DNA from: CBDCWQ01 sp965223435
GTDB lineage: Bacteria > Myxococcota > Kuafuiibacteriia > Kuafuiibacteriales > Kuafuiibacteriaceae
DNA: 64,000 bases
Assembly: GCA_965223435.1 (NCBI GenBank)
Contig: CBDCWQ010000021.1
Location: 558,001 to 622,000 of the forward strand
Direction: 5' to 3'
The position numbers and the translations under genes are program-made. Shown here piece after piece: positions 19,201 to 28,469 of the stretch. The number at the start of each line of letters is the position of its first letter. Position 1 is the first letter of the stretch. The notes below the pieces were generated by a model. That model was given only the letters and a program-made list of their open reading frames with translations. It searched no databases and was not told where the DNA came from.

Positions 19201-21033
19201 GACACCACCCAGCATGCCGGACCTAGCGAAGCGGATGACGTGAAAATAGAACGTATCCTTTTTATCGTCCGAAAACATGACAATTTCGTAGGCACCGTTC
19301 CCGTGGTTGCGTCTCATTCGCTCGAGAAACTCTGCGTGCGTTCCGGGGTAAAGTCGTTCGAGTTCTTCAAGGGAGTTAAGGGTGGCGACCGTGGTGGATG
19401 CACTCGTCCTGCTTCGGAATACGGTGTAATCAGAAGTCATGACAAACTCTTTGGTTTTGGGGTCGCGCATCACCAGTGGCTGTGTCAGATATCGATTCTT
19501 GCGGAGCAGCTTCTTTTGACTGATTCCTAACGGCTTCAGTTCTTCGTAGAGATCGGCAACGAATTTCTCGTTGCGAACCTCGACGTACGGACCGAGGACC
19601 GTTTCATCTACTTCGCGGCCTCGTTTTCGGCGATTTTCTGACGTACGGCCAGTGAGAGGAACGCGATCTTCGCGCATGCGCCGAATTTCTTCCATGTAGG
19701 TCCGAACGGGAACCACCACCTTCAGGTTCAAGACCGAGGGAAGCGTAAAGCCCCATAGATCTTCCTTCCGGATCCGCTCGAACAGAATCTCTAGGCAGTT
19801 GAACATGGACTTATTGCACGCGTAGAGCACCCAGCGCCCTTTTTCGAGCACGCGAATGTAAATGACGCCCTCACCGTGGTCTAGCCCGCGGGCGTGCTGC
19901 CAATCGGAGTCCACCTCCACCACTTCGTCGGCTCGATGTTCCCCCGTGTAGTCTCCGATGCGGTCGAGCCCGGCTTCGTGGGGTGTGCTCTCTTGTAAAG
20001 GCGCGGCGTATACATGAACCAGGGTCCGTCCATCTTTTGAGGAAGGGAAACGGTGGACCAAAAATGCGGATGATTGGAAGCTCCAGTGATCGCTAAACGT
20101 CCGGTGAAGCCACGCACCCAGGAGTTCGCCATCATGGGTTTGCGTAAGAACATCATCCCAGTAGAGCTCGTCGGTCCAAGGGTGTGAAACCAGCTTAAAA
20201 TCTGGATCGTCGTCGGGGGCGGAATCAACAAAGGCGTACGGCGCTACGGGCGTAATGCTTGGGATAAACACCATGGGAAACGGAAGCGTGGATGAGAGCG
20301 CGCTGATGGTTCGACCAAGGTTTAGGAGATTCAGCTGGATCACGCGCATGTTTCCCATGGTATGGACCTGACCGATGGGAACCGAGGTGTCCAAGGTACC
20401 GGTGCTGACCAACGGATGGGCGGAGCTCTGCTCCGTGAATTCCGAACTCCCGAACGCGGTTCCGATGGGCCACGTGCCGATGGGTTCTTCCGGCTTCGGC
20501 CTGACGATGTATATGGCCTGCTCCGCACCGAAATCGAGAGGACGCGTATCCGTATGGCTTTCAGTTGTGACGCAAGGCGTGACGAGGTGTTGCTGCCACA
20601 GGGGGCTGTTCGGTTGCTCCGTGGCTTCTTCTGCGTCTTCTTGGGTATGGAAGCGATAGAGTTCCTGGCAAGAACCGGTTGGATTGCTGAAAAAGAGCTG
20701 GACTGCGTGATCGGCGCCAATGGTGCCCCACACGTTTGCCGAATCCGCAAAAGCGGGATCTGGCGTTGTTGTGGGGTGCGAGAGAATCGTGAGTCCGCCG
20801 ATGTTCGACGCTATGGTTTGGCCGGCAGCGACCATGGCGAGATGGAGAGAAGAGCCGGTCGTGAGCAGCCCCTCGGTCTGGACGTGTCTGGTATCCGCGT
20901 TGCCGAAAATAAAACCGAAGTCTTTATGCTGTCCGTGGTTCGTGTAGGGCCGCGCGAACTGGGGCGCTTGGGTGTCGACGATCGCAGCGATATCGGTTTC
21001 GCTCACATGGCCGGTTCGCATCATGTGGTGCAC
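16291..21033 (-). CDS. 3' part of giant exported protein: two ~550-residue internal repeats
   Basis: 1580 residues from a GTG at 21033, but the frame is open up to 21228 and has no signal peptide. Residues encoded by 21220-20960 continue the C-terminal helical region of the upstream ORF (see the frameshift finding), so this is most likely the 3' end of one gene starting at 27862. Two long internal repeats occupy about residues 105-625 and 666-1270. Matching blocks are QLNLLNLGRT / QLNLLAAGRT, VFIPSITPVAPYAFVD / VFIPGVTPSAPFSFVD, GAWLHRTFS / GAWLYRSFS and FLVHRF in both. About 300 further residues with beta-rich character follow. No domain of known function was recognised. Confidence 0.8.
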   Translation of the reverse strand: MHHMMRTGHVSETDIAAIVDTQAPQFARPYTNHGQHKDFGFIFGNADTRHVQTEGLLTTGSSLHLAMVAAGQTIASNIGGLTILSHPTTTPDPAFADSANVWGTIGADHAVQLFFSNPTGSCQELYRFHTQEDAEEATEQPNSPLWQQHLVTPCVTTESHTDTRPLDFGAEQAIYIVRPKPEEPIGTWPIGTAFGSSEFTEQSSAHPLVSTGTLDTSVPIGQVHTMGNMRVIQLNLLNLGRTISALSSTLPFPMVFIPSITPVAPYAFVDSAPDDDPDFKLVSHPWTDELYWDDVLTQTHDGELLGAWLHRTFSDHWSFQSSAFLVHRFPSSKDGRTLVHVYAAPLQESTPHEAGLDRIGDYTGEHRADEVVEVDSDWQHARGLDHGEGVIYIRVLEKGRWVLYACNKSMFNCLEILFERIRKEDLWGFTLPSVLNLKVVVPVRTYMEEIRRMREDRVPLTGRTSENRRKRGREVDETVLGPYVEVRNEKFVADLYEELKPLGISQKKLLRKNRYLTQPLVMRDPKTKEFVMTSDYTVFRSRTSASTTVATLNSLEELERLYPGTHAEFLERMRRNHGNGAYEIVMFSDDKKDTFYFHVIRFARSGMLGGVGGFGGGFGDFFRKFWPGGGTKAPEKPPQKPVKEPPTIKATSAVSSGPAIHTMAWAGDHVELHFHNPNRKCHQMYQVTGPDAEIEKLSNLSEADWETHLVESCVSTDRYVANVVNEDEASQVLYVLRETPPEEVTVPWPLQTASASPESSSEHNRHAVTEMLRYGLPGKEPTVIGLAAASTDFFAVQLNLLAAGRTVANGISTTVPIPIVFIPGVTPSAPFSFVDEQPKNPNAEKVELFGTDQLYWEDVLARSDDGKHVGAWLYRSFSPALDFETYGFLVHRFSGPESVTRGDAVDIYRVPATFLENPADGTEPSLSIEVHGIPTSPSALGDQTVAAGKQKDLEPLGEFDYPYGTDETPSFDPTWQHERFVEHNGQPGTLYVTLWKNGRWVLYECTADFIHCVEIIIATHRDTLFKHFLLPSTLGLTSIRSLDDAIAEIRALHRERAPLPEDYFEPNDVAEALHLEDDSAGEARRHELGPYVKYWDERWMSQELKPEVSEKLGLDKSTLDAHNLTLGRTGEITRDPQTGDFMVTAALRPGLADRQGFRKFGSINREELNELYPGTHEDFNRAMSQQYGPGSYSVQFFYHPKGDEIMFEIMRYEDKGAWEKPGRWRTTIVEPLENILIRIASIGLPQSPKIERTEGPPLELNSTPILTKPASGQWAPWPVGPGQKPVPVPQTDEDAPITPYQAFAPYPDVTIDTAPVQDNYFPASFTADFGNFKSDVRATHWECFADRLALDAHLSGRLERNWSIETPKLSQERFSSSAGGPSAAPISGAHNTWSNPLIPGLQTTFNHMPLYPWNELLCVFFLNGQMSEIFTIPLTTADLGVHAHWEINHQRIDIDWTLPSHDDGWYLEFAFALRKRTQDPRSNDTQIRRAVYWREPPEPGSSTKPISGTTTLSRTLHTKSLFDELEKMRKEKTPDDAIYMWVNFIFAEKPKELFGKRKFTSLFSNPIELEGVWAGANEAK

Positions 21034-21082
21034 GGCCGATTCGGGAAGGCCGGCGCGATTTGCCGCAAGCGGCAGATTTCCT

Positions 21083-24000
21083 TCATGTCCTTGGTGTATG
21101 AGTCTCCGTAAGCTGCGAACGTTGTGGGCCAGCGCTTCTTGACTGAGGTGCAGGGGATGGGCAGCGGTCAGAAGGAACCTGCCCAGTGGGTTTGGGTCGA
21201 CGATGGCCTGTCGGTCGAGGGTTCGCTTCTACGGCGTGTCCGGTTGCCGAAAGGGCGCGCAGGGTGAATCCAGTCGTGCCCCAGTAGCTTGGGTCGTGGG
21301 GGTTGGAAAGTCCGATCGGATTGAGTCCGGCCAGCTCGAGTGGGGTGGGGCTGCTGGTTTGGTGCTGGTTGAGGGCTTCGGTCCAGTGCTGTCGGAGCAC
21401 GGCAGAGAAGTTCTCCACGCTTTCGGAGACCGGGACATTGACCATGGGGTACGCCTCAAGCGCCGTGATGAAGTAGGCCGTAGGCGTTTGGGGATCGGGG
21501 CGTGGGTTTGTTTTGGACCGTGAAGGGGAGGTTACCGCGGACCGCTGCGTGAGGATGCGGGCCCACTGGGCGAAGGCAAAGGTGTCGTCTTCGCGTTTCA
21601 TGACAAAGCGGAGCGACTCCGGTGTGTCGCGACCCGTTCTCCTCCGCAACAAGCGCCTGACCTGGTGGCTGGCACTTTCACACGTGAGCCCCAAGCTGTT
21701 CGTTCGACGTCGGATGTTGTGGTCACCGGTCTGGGCGCACCCATTTGTGAGTTGGCCTAGGGTCCCCATCAGGCGGCTTGCAAACGAGGCCTGGTATTCT
21801 TCGCGCCATGCGGAGGGTGTGACGGCATTTTTTTGCCCCGCGTGTTCGACCGTTTCGGCGATGAATTCAATGCGGGCAAGCGCTGAGACCAACCGGTCAA
21901 ACGTGTAGGGTTCGGTACCGGCGACCAAAAGAGCCGCAAGGTGGTCCATATACGCCTCTTCAAGTTGCGCGCTTGCAGTGCTGTCGAAGGCAGACTTGCC
22001 TTCTTCAGTAAACATTATTCCTGCCCCTAGGCCCAGCGCGTCGCTCGGATTGTGGGCGAAGAGGGTCCATCCGAGCGTCCGTGTGGAAAGGTTACTTTTC
22101 TCCGTGAGTCTTGCGAACGTGTTCCAGGCCAGCTCTTCTTGTCGGGAATCAAAAAGCGTGGCCGCCCGTTGTGACCACAAAAGGGCGAGTTCGGTGTCGG
22201 GATCACGTTCGCCTTGGACCCGGTGAATCTGCGCGACCAAATGGCTACAGGTTTGGGCCCTCCCCAGGTGCCCGCTGTTTTGGGCAAAGACTTGATAGAG
22301 AGCGGCTGCCCAGGCGTTGTCGGCGGACCCACTCGGAGGGTGAAAGGGCCCGACTGCGAGGAGCGGTCTCCCGCGGCCGGCACCTTGGTTCTGTTGGCTC
22401 TCTTCCCAGAAGTCGCGGACCAGCACGGTGCGGGTGGTGTCGGCCCGTTTGCGCCATCGGTCGTCACCAAAAAGAACACTGGCCTTCGCATACACGAAGT
22501 AAGCCAGCACGTGGTCCTCCAAAGTGAATACCGGGAAGAGGGGCAGGGTTACTTTGTCTTCCCCAGTCTCGGCCGCTGAGCCTTGTTCGCCAGGCCCACC
22601 AAAAAGTGTGGGCCAGCCTGCTCCCGAAAACAGTCTTTGGGTTTTCGCATCGAGAAACAGGGTATCGACACCGAGAAGCACATCGCGAAAGAGGGCTTTG
22701 CCTCTTTCCCTTTGGTCGCTATCCAAAGACCCATGTTCGAGGTACTGGCCGAGTGCGAGGAGGGCCAGCAGTTGAGAGCGCGTTTGAACGTAGGAGGATC
22801 CTTGCCCCCCGGCCCCAAACTCGAGCACCGTCTCATCACCTTTGGTACGCTCGCGAGCAGTCGCATACAGCCGGTCGACCCCCGCTTTCGCGTTTGCGAA
22901 AGCGCCCCGATGGACACCGACCATGATCGCCAAAGCCAGCTCTTCGAGCTGCAGACGGCTTGACCCTGAGGTATTGGGCCCCGAGGAAGATGAGATCGCC
23001 ACTTTGTACAGTTCTTGTTCGGCATCTAAAGTCCACGATTGCATGCGGCTCAAAGGATAGGGGGACGGATGGTCATGGGTACCGGGGCCCCGGGTGACAT
23101 CGTGAACGTAGTTTTGAAGTGGTTGGTCAGGGTTGTGGTACTGCGTGGCGTAGTAGTCGTACACATCGATGTACCAGATGGCGGCGGTGCTCGATTCAAG
23201 CTCCGTCATGACGTTTTTGATGCTGATGCTGGAGTACGGCGCACCGTGGTCTCGCACGAAGCGTTGCATCTCGGACCAAAGGTCGTGCGCCTCTTGTCGC
23301 AGGTTTTGTGCATCTTCAGGGAAAAGTTCAGACGCATGGTCGGAAAAAGTCAGGAGAGCCAAAATAAGGCCCGTTGTGGCTTCCAAGTGATACAAAGATT
23401 CTTGGTCGCGGCTCGCCTCGATGTAAGGGTCTTTGAAATTGTTGGTGAAATAAAAGGCTCCTCGGTACGTCCCGCGAGAGGATTGCAAATCATCGACAAA
23501 ACGGCCGATGGTGTATCGAAGACACCGAGAGAGCCTTTTCATATGGGTTTTGGAGAGGCTTTTGTAGTCCACCGACAGGGCGAGCCAGCTGCAGTTGTCA
23601 ATGGCCGTGAGGTCGCTTGCCATAAATTGTCCCCCTTCGAAATCACCACCCGTGACGAATCGACCGTCGCCCTCGCGCCACAATCGTTCGAAGATGGCGT
23701 GTCGAAGTCCATCGCGCCAGCGAAGGAGGGTGTCTTGGTCGAGTCCGGTGAGGTCGTTCTTGGGGCTGACGGCTTGGATGGCGTCCCAGTGGTTGAGGGC
23801 GTGGTTCAGGACCGACAACACATCGAGGTTGTGTTCGGTTACGACGTTTTCGGCTTTGTCCTGGGTCTTGAGAAGATCTAAAAACGCGCTGCTGTCCTTC
23901 GCTACGACATGAACTTGATGTCCTGCGGGTTGGTCTTCTGCATTGCGGACGAAGCTGGTCAGGCTCCCATTTTCGTTGAGATGTCTGTATCCCACCAGAT

Positions 24001-27000
24001 CAAGGATGTCGTAGTAGGCCCATTCTCGGCTTACAGCCCATGAGGCCCAAGGCTCCCCAAGGGGAAGTTGGCTTGGGTTCCGCGCGTTTTGGAGCCCCAA
24101 GCTGGTCGTTCCCGCGGTCATCAACCACGCGGCTTTCAACTCTTGGGCATCGCTTGGCTCCGGGGTGAGTGCCGCACGATGCTGCACCAATCCGGCGAGG
24201 GCCTTTTGGTAACACGTGGCGATTTCGCTCCTGGGTGCGAAACCATAGGTCGGTGAGCTCAGATAAACGCCGAGTCCATGAATGGCCCAGGCGTTGGCCC
24301 CGGTGACGAGGCGAATGTCCTCCCACGCATCGCCATCGGTGTTCCAAGAAAATGGCCATCCCTCGAGAACCTCTCCATCTGGGCTCATGTGCGCCTTTTC
24401 GCAGAGGCGTTGCGCTACGGTGACGGCCCGGGGATCGTTGTGGCGAGTGAGCTGCGCCAGGAAAATGCCCTGGGTGTACGCCCAGCTCCGCCCGTAATCG
24501 GCGAGGTACTGAGAGTCTGGGTTGCTTGAATCAGCTTGGTATTCTCGGATAAAACCGCTGATGGGGTCATAGAGTGCATCGCGAATTCTTGTGGCTTTTT
24601 GGTGGTTGCCGTCTGCGTTGTCCTGGAGCACCCGCGCTTGAGGCCGAGCCAAAACATACCCACCCGCCAGTTGGGCCGGAGTTCCGGTCCCTTGGACGGC
24701 TGCGTCTGCAAGATGGGCCCGAGTGCCTGATTCATGGAGGTTCGTGCCGGTACGTTGCGGCGGGGCATCAACTTGGCGGTCGCTGTTCGGTCGAATTTGC
24801 GCGAAGTCCCCCGCGCCGCCGTCGCCCCGGAGGGGAAGATGCACCACCTGGGCGCCGTTGAGATATTGGCCATCGTCAACGACTTGTGCCAAGCTGCCGA
24901 ACCGCGTCGCACCGTAGTTAAGCTGCAGTGAACGCACGTCGCACCCGACTGTCCGCATGCCATAGGCATTGACGCAGGCTATTTCAGCGGCAAAACTTTG
25001 GTTGGCTGTGATCTCTTCTGGTGTCGACAAGATGACTTCGGTGGCTACGGCCTCTGGCGCGTCCTTCGCGGTTGCGCGGGCGGTTACAATAGCCGGCATG
25101 CCGCTTGCTCGGGTTGGGTATTGCACCCACGCTGCGAGCACGAAATTGCCGTTTGCGTGGAGTGTAGGAACCCCAAGGTACTCGCCGGATTGCCGCCCAT
25201 CGGTCGCCCAATGGATGGGCAGGGCGGCTCCGTACACCGGGGCCCCCGCATGTTCATCGTCGTTTTGGCTGATGACATCGTGCTCGAAATTCAACCCGTC
25301 TTGGCTTCGGGCAACCTGGATGCGGCCGAGAGGTACCCCACTTGGACTTTTGTGGTCGTTGCTGGGTTGGTAGTACAGCACGAGCAATTCTTTTGAGGCG
25401 GTGAGAACCGGGTTAGGCTGGTAGCCGTGGGCAATGGGCCCGTCCACGGGGTTCCAGTGCTGCCCCCCATCCGAAGAATAAGCGAGGTGAATGGGGTTGT
25501 TTCCCGACTGATTCGCATCAACACTGCTCCCTTTTTCGTATACGGCGTAGCTGATTTCGCCTGAACTGGTCACCTTAGGATAGGCCGGCCCCGCCGAGCC
25601 GCTTGCCCTCGGGGCATCGGGTTGGTTGCAGGCACGGCCTTCTCCTTCGCGGCGGGCGTCAAAACGGTCTACAATCCCGATGCGCCATCGGGTGAGTGTT
25701 TCTTCGAATGCAGCGTCGTTCGGGTTCGTCGTTCTTGCTTCGCCCATGGGGCTTCGCTGCCAGGCACCTTGACGAAATCCGAATTCAACGGTTTGCTCCG
25801 CTTCTTCGAGCACCACCTTGGATTCGGTGGATGAAACCCGAAGAGAGGGCACGGGCCGGACCTCTACCCGCTCCTTCGACCATGCACCGGCTTTGAGGGG
25901 CCGCTGGGCGACCTTGATGACGTCGGTTTCGTGCCAAAGCCCCAGGCTCTTCCACTGGTACCAGTGGGGGGGGTGCCCATGGCTTTCGTCGTAGCTGTAG
26001 AACTCGGCTTTGTGCATGCGGCGCACAGGATGTGTGGGGACTGCATCCTTCGCAAGCCGCACGTCGCGGTCGGCAAACACGCTCAGAGGGCATGCATATT
26101 GGTCTTTGGTCCACGCTTTCCGAAACCCCATTTGGTACCTTTTGCTGCCGGCCTCGCACCACACTTGATGGCTTTCTTTCCATTCGGGATCGGGTACCGG
26201 TGGCCCGAAAAATGGAAACCCGCTTTGCCCTTCAAGTCCCGCCCAGCTGCGGTTGGGATAAGGGAAGTTGTCGAATAGCCGCGTCTGGCGGGCGATAATT
26301 GTGACGCGATCGTTGCTGACTTCGAGGGAAGGCGTTTCCATGTAGGCTTCCTCCACCCGCTCAAAATAGGCACCAAACAGTTCTTTTTGGCACGCGGGAT
26401 CGCCACCGCAGGCTTGCCCGTCTTTGGGGTCGGATCCAAGGCTGTATCGATCATCGTACGAGGCCGTACAGCAAGGACTGCTTCTTCCGTCCTTGCACGG
26501 GGCATTGGTGATATGCTGATAAACGACCTGGTCCTGATTGACCCATCGTTTTTGCCGATCAAACACTGGCAAGAGCCTGCCGTTTTTGTCCTGCTCCCCT
26601 TCAAAGTTTTTGAAATAGTAGACTTTGCTGGCTTCGGTCCAAACGAGGTGATGGTCGCTGTTTTTGTCTATTGCGCTATCCAGATCGCGTTTCCACGCCT
26701 GGCTCTGCCTCACACTGCGAACCTCTTTGTTGAAGCTTTGCCCGCCGTCGGTGCTCTTGACCGCGCGGATGTGGAAGCCTCCTGAGTCGCCATTCGCCTC
26801 GATCCAGACAAGATGTACACGCTCCCCCTCCGCCGCCAAGGTGACTTCGCGAATGGTTCCCATGCCCTCCGATTGGACGACCGCGTCAGCACTTGAAGTC
26901 CACGTATCGGCCCCAGCATGGCCAAGACTCCTCCTGTAGTGGATGGCGTCAGGCCGATCACCCTTGCCTCTCACCACAAAGGCCAAATGGGTGACGGTTT

Positions 27001-27862
27001 GTCCCCGGTCTTGGCTGAAGTCTATTGCGGGAAGAATGCCGTCTTCACTTTTGGGAACCATCTGGGCCCACTCGAACGCACCTGGACTGAACACAGCTTC
27101 GCCTGCGCCGACGTCGAGCTCGACACTTTGGGAGCTGCGGGAAAGTGATCCCTGTGCGCTCTGGTCGGAGAGAACCGCAACCACGTGAAACCGGTAACGT
27201 CCCGGTGCGTCGGGCGCTGCCCCATGGTAAAAAGGCACATCGGTGGTACCGACCCATGCCCCATCCTGAAAAATGCGGTATCGCAACGCCGCGTCTTCGG
27301 GAACAAAGGTACCGTCGCGTCGCTGGTGAGGTGGGGTCCAAGAGAGCTTGACACTTTGAGCCGTTGCCCAGGCGATCAAGTCGGTCGGAGGCAGAACGCT
27401 TCGTCTCGTGCCGACGCCCTTATCAACAATAGAAGTCTCGGTGGCCTCCGATCCGGCCGCGCCGCCCTGAGGCTCACCGGCCGCGCTTCGAAAAGGGGTG
27501 CCCGCGACGGTTGCATGGGTGCTCGGCGGCTCGAGGCTCGAAGCGTCCGGCGTTTGTCCGAGTGGAGCCAAAAAGACCCACATGTCCCTCGGGGTCACCG
27601 AACCGGCCTGGTCCTGAGGGCCTACCTCAAAAGATACCCATCGCGATGGATTGACTTCAGCCAGTGCCTTGCGTGTTTCTTCATCCTCCGCGGTCACAAA
27701 ATGCCATCCGGAGCGGAGTGCTTCGCTTTGGTACCCCCAAGGCGTGCCTTCAGCCGATGGAGGCGTCTGTGTTCCGCACGCACACGCGAAGAGCAATACG
27801 CTTCGCCAGCCGAGCGACCGAAGTCCGCGATGCCCCCCTATGTTCTGAAAAATGCGATTCAT
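21083..27862 (-). CDS. 5' part of giant lipoprotein: Fn3, beta-propeller and alpha-toroid domains
   Basis: 2259 residues from the ATG at 27862, chosen because it gives a lipoprotein-type signal (short Arg-containing start, then SVLLFACAC) and has a GGGGGG tract upstream. Domains by eye: an Fn3-like module (SVKLSWTPP to YRFHVVAV), a sialidase-like propeller with repeated strands (HLVWIEANGDSG, HHLVWTEASKVYYFKN), then an alpha-helical toroid (RLVTGANAWAIHGLGVYLSS, VVTEHNLDVLSVLNHAL, YHLEATTGLILAL) resembling six-hairpin glycosidases, and a second helical region. The last 45 or so residues before the stop at 21083 are Pro/Arg-rich and out of frame with the conserved sequence, so the true reading probably continues into the next ORF. 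The paralogue at 32958-40811 shares the whole plan. Confidence 0.82.
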   Translation of the reverse strand: MNRIFQNIGGHRGLRSLGWRSVLLFACACGTQTPPSAEGTPWGYQSEALRSGWHFVTAEDEETRKALAEVNPSRWVSFEVGPQDQAGSVTPRDMWVFLAPLGQTPDASSLEPPSTHATVAGTPFRSAAGEPQGGAAGSEATETSIVDKGVGTRRSVLPPTDLIAWATAQSVKLSWTPPHQRRDGTFVPEDAALRYRIFQDGAWVGTTDVPFYHGAAPDAPGRYRFHVVAVLSDQSAQGSLSRSSQSVELDVGAGEAVFSPGAFEWAQMVPKSEDGILPAIDFSQDRGQTVTHLAFVVRGKGDRPDAIHYRRSLGHAGADTWTSSADAVVQSEGMGTIREVTLAAEGERVHLVWIEANGDSGGFHIRAVKSTDGGQSFNKEVRSVRQSQAWKRDLDSAIDKNSDHHLVWTEASKVYYFKNFEGEQDKNGRLLPVFDRQKRWVNQDQVVYQHITNAPCKDGRSSPCCTASYDDRYSLGSDPKDGQACGGDPACQKELFGAYFERVEEAYMETPSLEVSNDRVTIIARQTRLFDNFPYPNRSWAGLEGQSGFPFFGPPVPDPEWKESHQVWCEAGSKRYQMGFRKAWTKDQYACPLSVFADRDVRLAKDAVPTHPVRRMHKAEFYSYDESHGHPPHWYQWKSLGLWHETDVIKVAQRPLKAGAWSKERVEVRPVPSLRVSSTESKVVLEEAEQTVEFGFRQGAWQRSPMGEARTTNPNDAAFEETLTRWRIGIVDRFDARREGEGRACNQPDAPRASGSAGPAYPKVTSSGEISYAVYEKGSSVDANQSGNNPIHLAYSSDGGQHWNPVDGPIAHGYQPNPVLTASKELLVLYYQPSNDHKSPSGVPLGRIQVARSQDGLNFEHDVISQNDDEHAGAPVYGAALPIHWATDGRQSGEYLGVPTLHANGNFVLAAWVQYPTRASGMPAIVTARATAKDAPEAVATEVILSTPEEITANQSFAAEIACVNAYGMRTVGCDVRSLQLNYGATRFGSLAQVVDDGQYLNGAQVVHLPLRGDGGAGDFAQIRPNSDRQVDAPPQRTGTNLHESGTRAHLADAAVQGTGTPAQLAGGYVLARPQARVLQDNADGNHQKATRIRDALYDPISGFIREYQADSSNPDSQYLADYGRSWAYTQGIFLAQLTRHNDPRAVTVAQRLCEKAHMSPDGEVLEGWPFSWNTDGDAWEDIRLVTGANAWAIHGLGVYLSSPTYGFAPRSEIATCYQKALAGLVQHRAALTPEPSDAQELKAAWLMTAGTTSLGLQNARNPSQLPLGEPWASWAVSREWAYYDILDLVGYRHLNENGSLTSFVRNAEDQPAGHQVHVVAKDSSAFLDLLKTQDKAENVVTEHNLDVLSVLNHALNHWDAIQAVSPKNDLTGLDQDTLLRWRDGLRHAIFERLWREGDGRFVTGGDFEGGQFMASDLTAIDNCSWLALSVDYKSLSKTHMKRLSRCLRYTIGRFVDDLQSSRGTYRGAFYFTNNFKDPYIEASRDQESLYHLEATTGLILALLTFSDHASELFPEDAQNLRQEAHDLWSEMQRFVRDHGAPYSSISIKNVMTELESSTAAIWYIDVYDYYATQYHNPDQPLQNYVHDVTRGPGTHDHPSPYPLSRMQSWTLDAEQELYKVAISSSSGPNTSGSSRLQLEELALAIMVGVHRGAFANAKAGVDRLYATARERTKGDETVLEFGAGGQGSSYVQTRSQLLALLALGQYLEHGSLDSDQRERGKALFRDVLLGVDTLFLDAKTQRLFSGAGWPTLFGGPGEQGSAAETGEDKVTLPLFPVFTLEDHVLAYFVYAKASVLFGDDRWRKRADTTRTVLVRDFWEESQQNQGAGRGRPLLAVGPFHPPSGSADNAWAAALYQVFAQNSGHLGRAQTCSHLVAQIHRVQGERDPDTELALLWSQRAATLFDSRQEELAWNTFARLTEKSNLSTRTLGWTLFAHNPSDALGLGAGIMFTEEGKSAFDSTASAQLEEAYMDHLAALLVAGTEPYTFDRLVSALARIEFIAETVEHAGQKNAVTPSAWREEYQASFASRLMGTLGQLTNGCAQTGDHNIRRRTNSLGLTCESASHQVRRLLRRRTGRDTPESLRFVMKREDDTFAFAQWARILTQRSAVTSPSRSKTNPRPDPQTPTAYFITALEAYPMVNVPVSESVENFSAVLRQHWTEALNQHQTSSPTPLELAGLNPIGLSNPHDPSYWGTTGFTLRALSATGHAVEANPRPTGHRRPKPTGQVPSDRCPSPAPQSRSAGPQRSQLTETHTPRT

Positions 27863-28109
27863 GGTTCCCCCCAGCAGCATCAAGCCGTCACCTCTCGCCC
27901 CGTCCCCGGGAAAAAGCCAGTCGTACCCCAAAGGACTTTGGCCTCCCAGATTTGCGCCGCAATAGTGCAGCGGCCGGCTGTGCTCGCGTCTTCAGCTTGA
28001 AACCCGGAAAAACCACCAGCCGTCACAGAGCCCGCATACCAACCTTCGCCGTAGTCCATTGTCAACTGAGATTTCCAAGGGTTGCCTTCGATGGGGACTG
28101 TGTGAAATC
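27863..28109. other. Intergenic region upstream of giant lipoprotein gene
   Basis: About 250 bases between the lipoprotein start and the IS3-like remnant. Frames are open but no protein family is recognisable. The promoter of the minus-strand giant gene should lie here, although no clear -35/-10 pair stands out. Confidence 0.3.
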
Positions 28110-28350
28110 TCACGAGCCTGGGTTGCGGAAAGCGTCCGGCATAGAATGGTCACCGAAAAAACGGCCTTCTCTGCGTGGACAAGCTCGAATGGGTCTATGA
28201 GTTTTCCTTCGCCAAGAAGTCCAGTCCATTTTTAGTATGTCGCGCTCCTGCCTCAGAACCGGGCAGTCCTTTCGTAGGCGTTCGAGCTCCCGCCAACACG
28301 CTGCCCTCGCGCTTCGGACTGGTGGACCCATTTTGCAAGGCCGCTGTGGC
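28110..28350 (-). pseudogene. IS3-family transposase remnant (orfA end and orfB start)
   Basis: Minus-strand translation in alternating frames gives pieces typical of IS3 elements. In order they are GLAKWVHQSEARGQ and ELERLRKDCPVLRQERDIL (end of orfA, leucine-zipper region), NGLDFLAKENS followed by a stop, and FELVHAEKAVFSVTILCRTL (start of orfB). The frames change between pieces and the DDE catalytic part of orfB is absent, so this is a dead fragment. I could not find terminal inverted repeats. It marks a site of past insertion next to the ATPase gene and the giant-protein genes. Confidence 0.6.
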
Positions 28351-28425
28351 TGGCCGGAGACCACACGGCAGCGAATCGGCGAGACCCAATCGATCAGGGG
28401 TTCCCACGGTTCCTATAGACAGATC

Positions 28426-28469
28426 TTGATACTAACTCACATACTTAGTAACATACCTGTAATGTGAGT
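28426..28469 (+). promoter_or_regulatory. Promoter and 8-bp palindrome overlapping the ATPase start
   Basis: TTGATA (28426-28431) and TAACAT (28449-28454) are 17 bases apart, a plausible sigma-70-type promoter. Transcription would begin about 28461, only a few bases before the GTG start at 28464. No ribosome-binding site is visible, so the mRNA may be leaderless. An inverted repeat ACTCACAT (28435-28442) / ATGTGAGT (28462-28469) spans the spacer, the -10 element and the start codon, as an autorepressor operator would. Confidence 0.45.
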
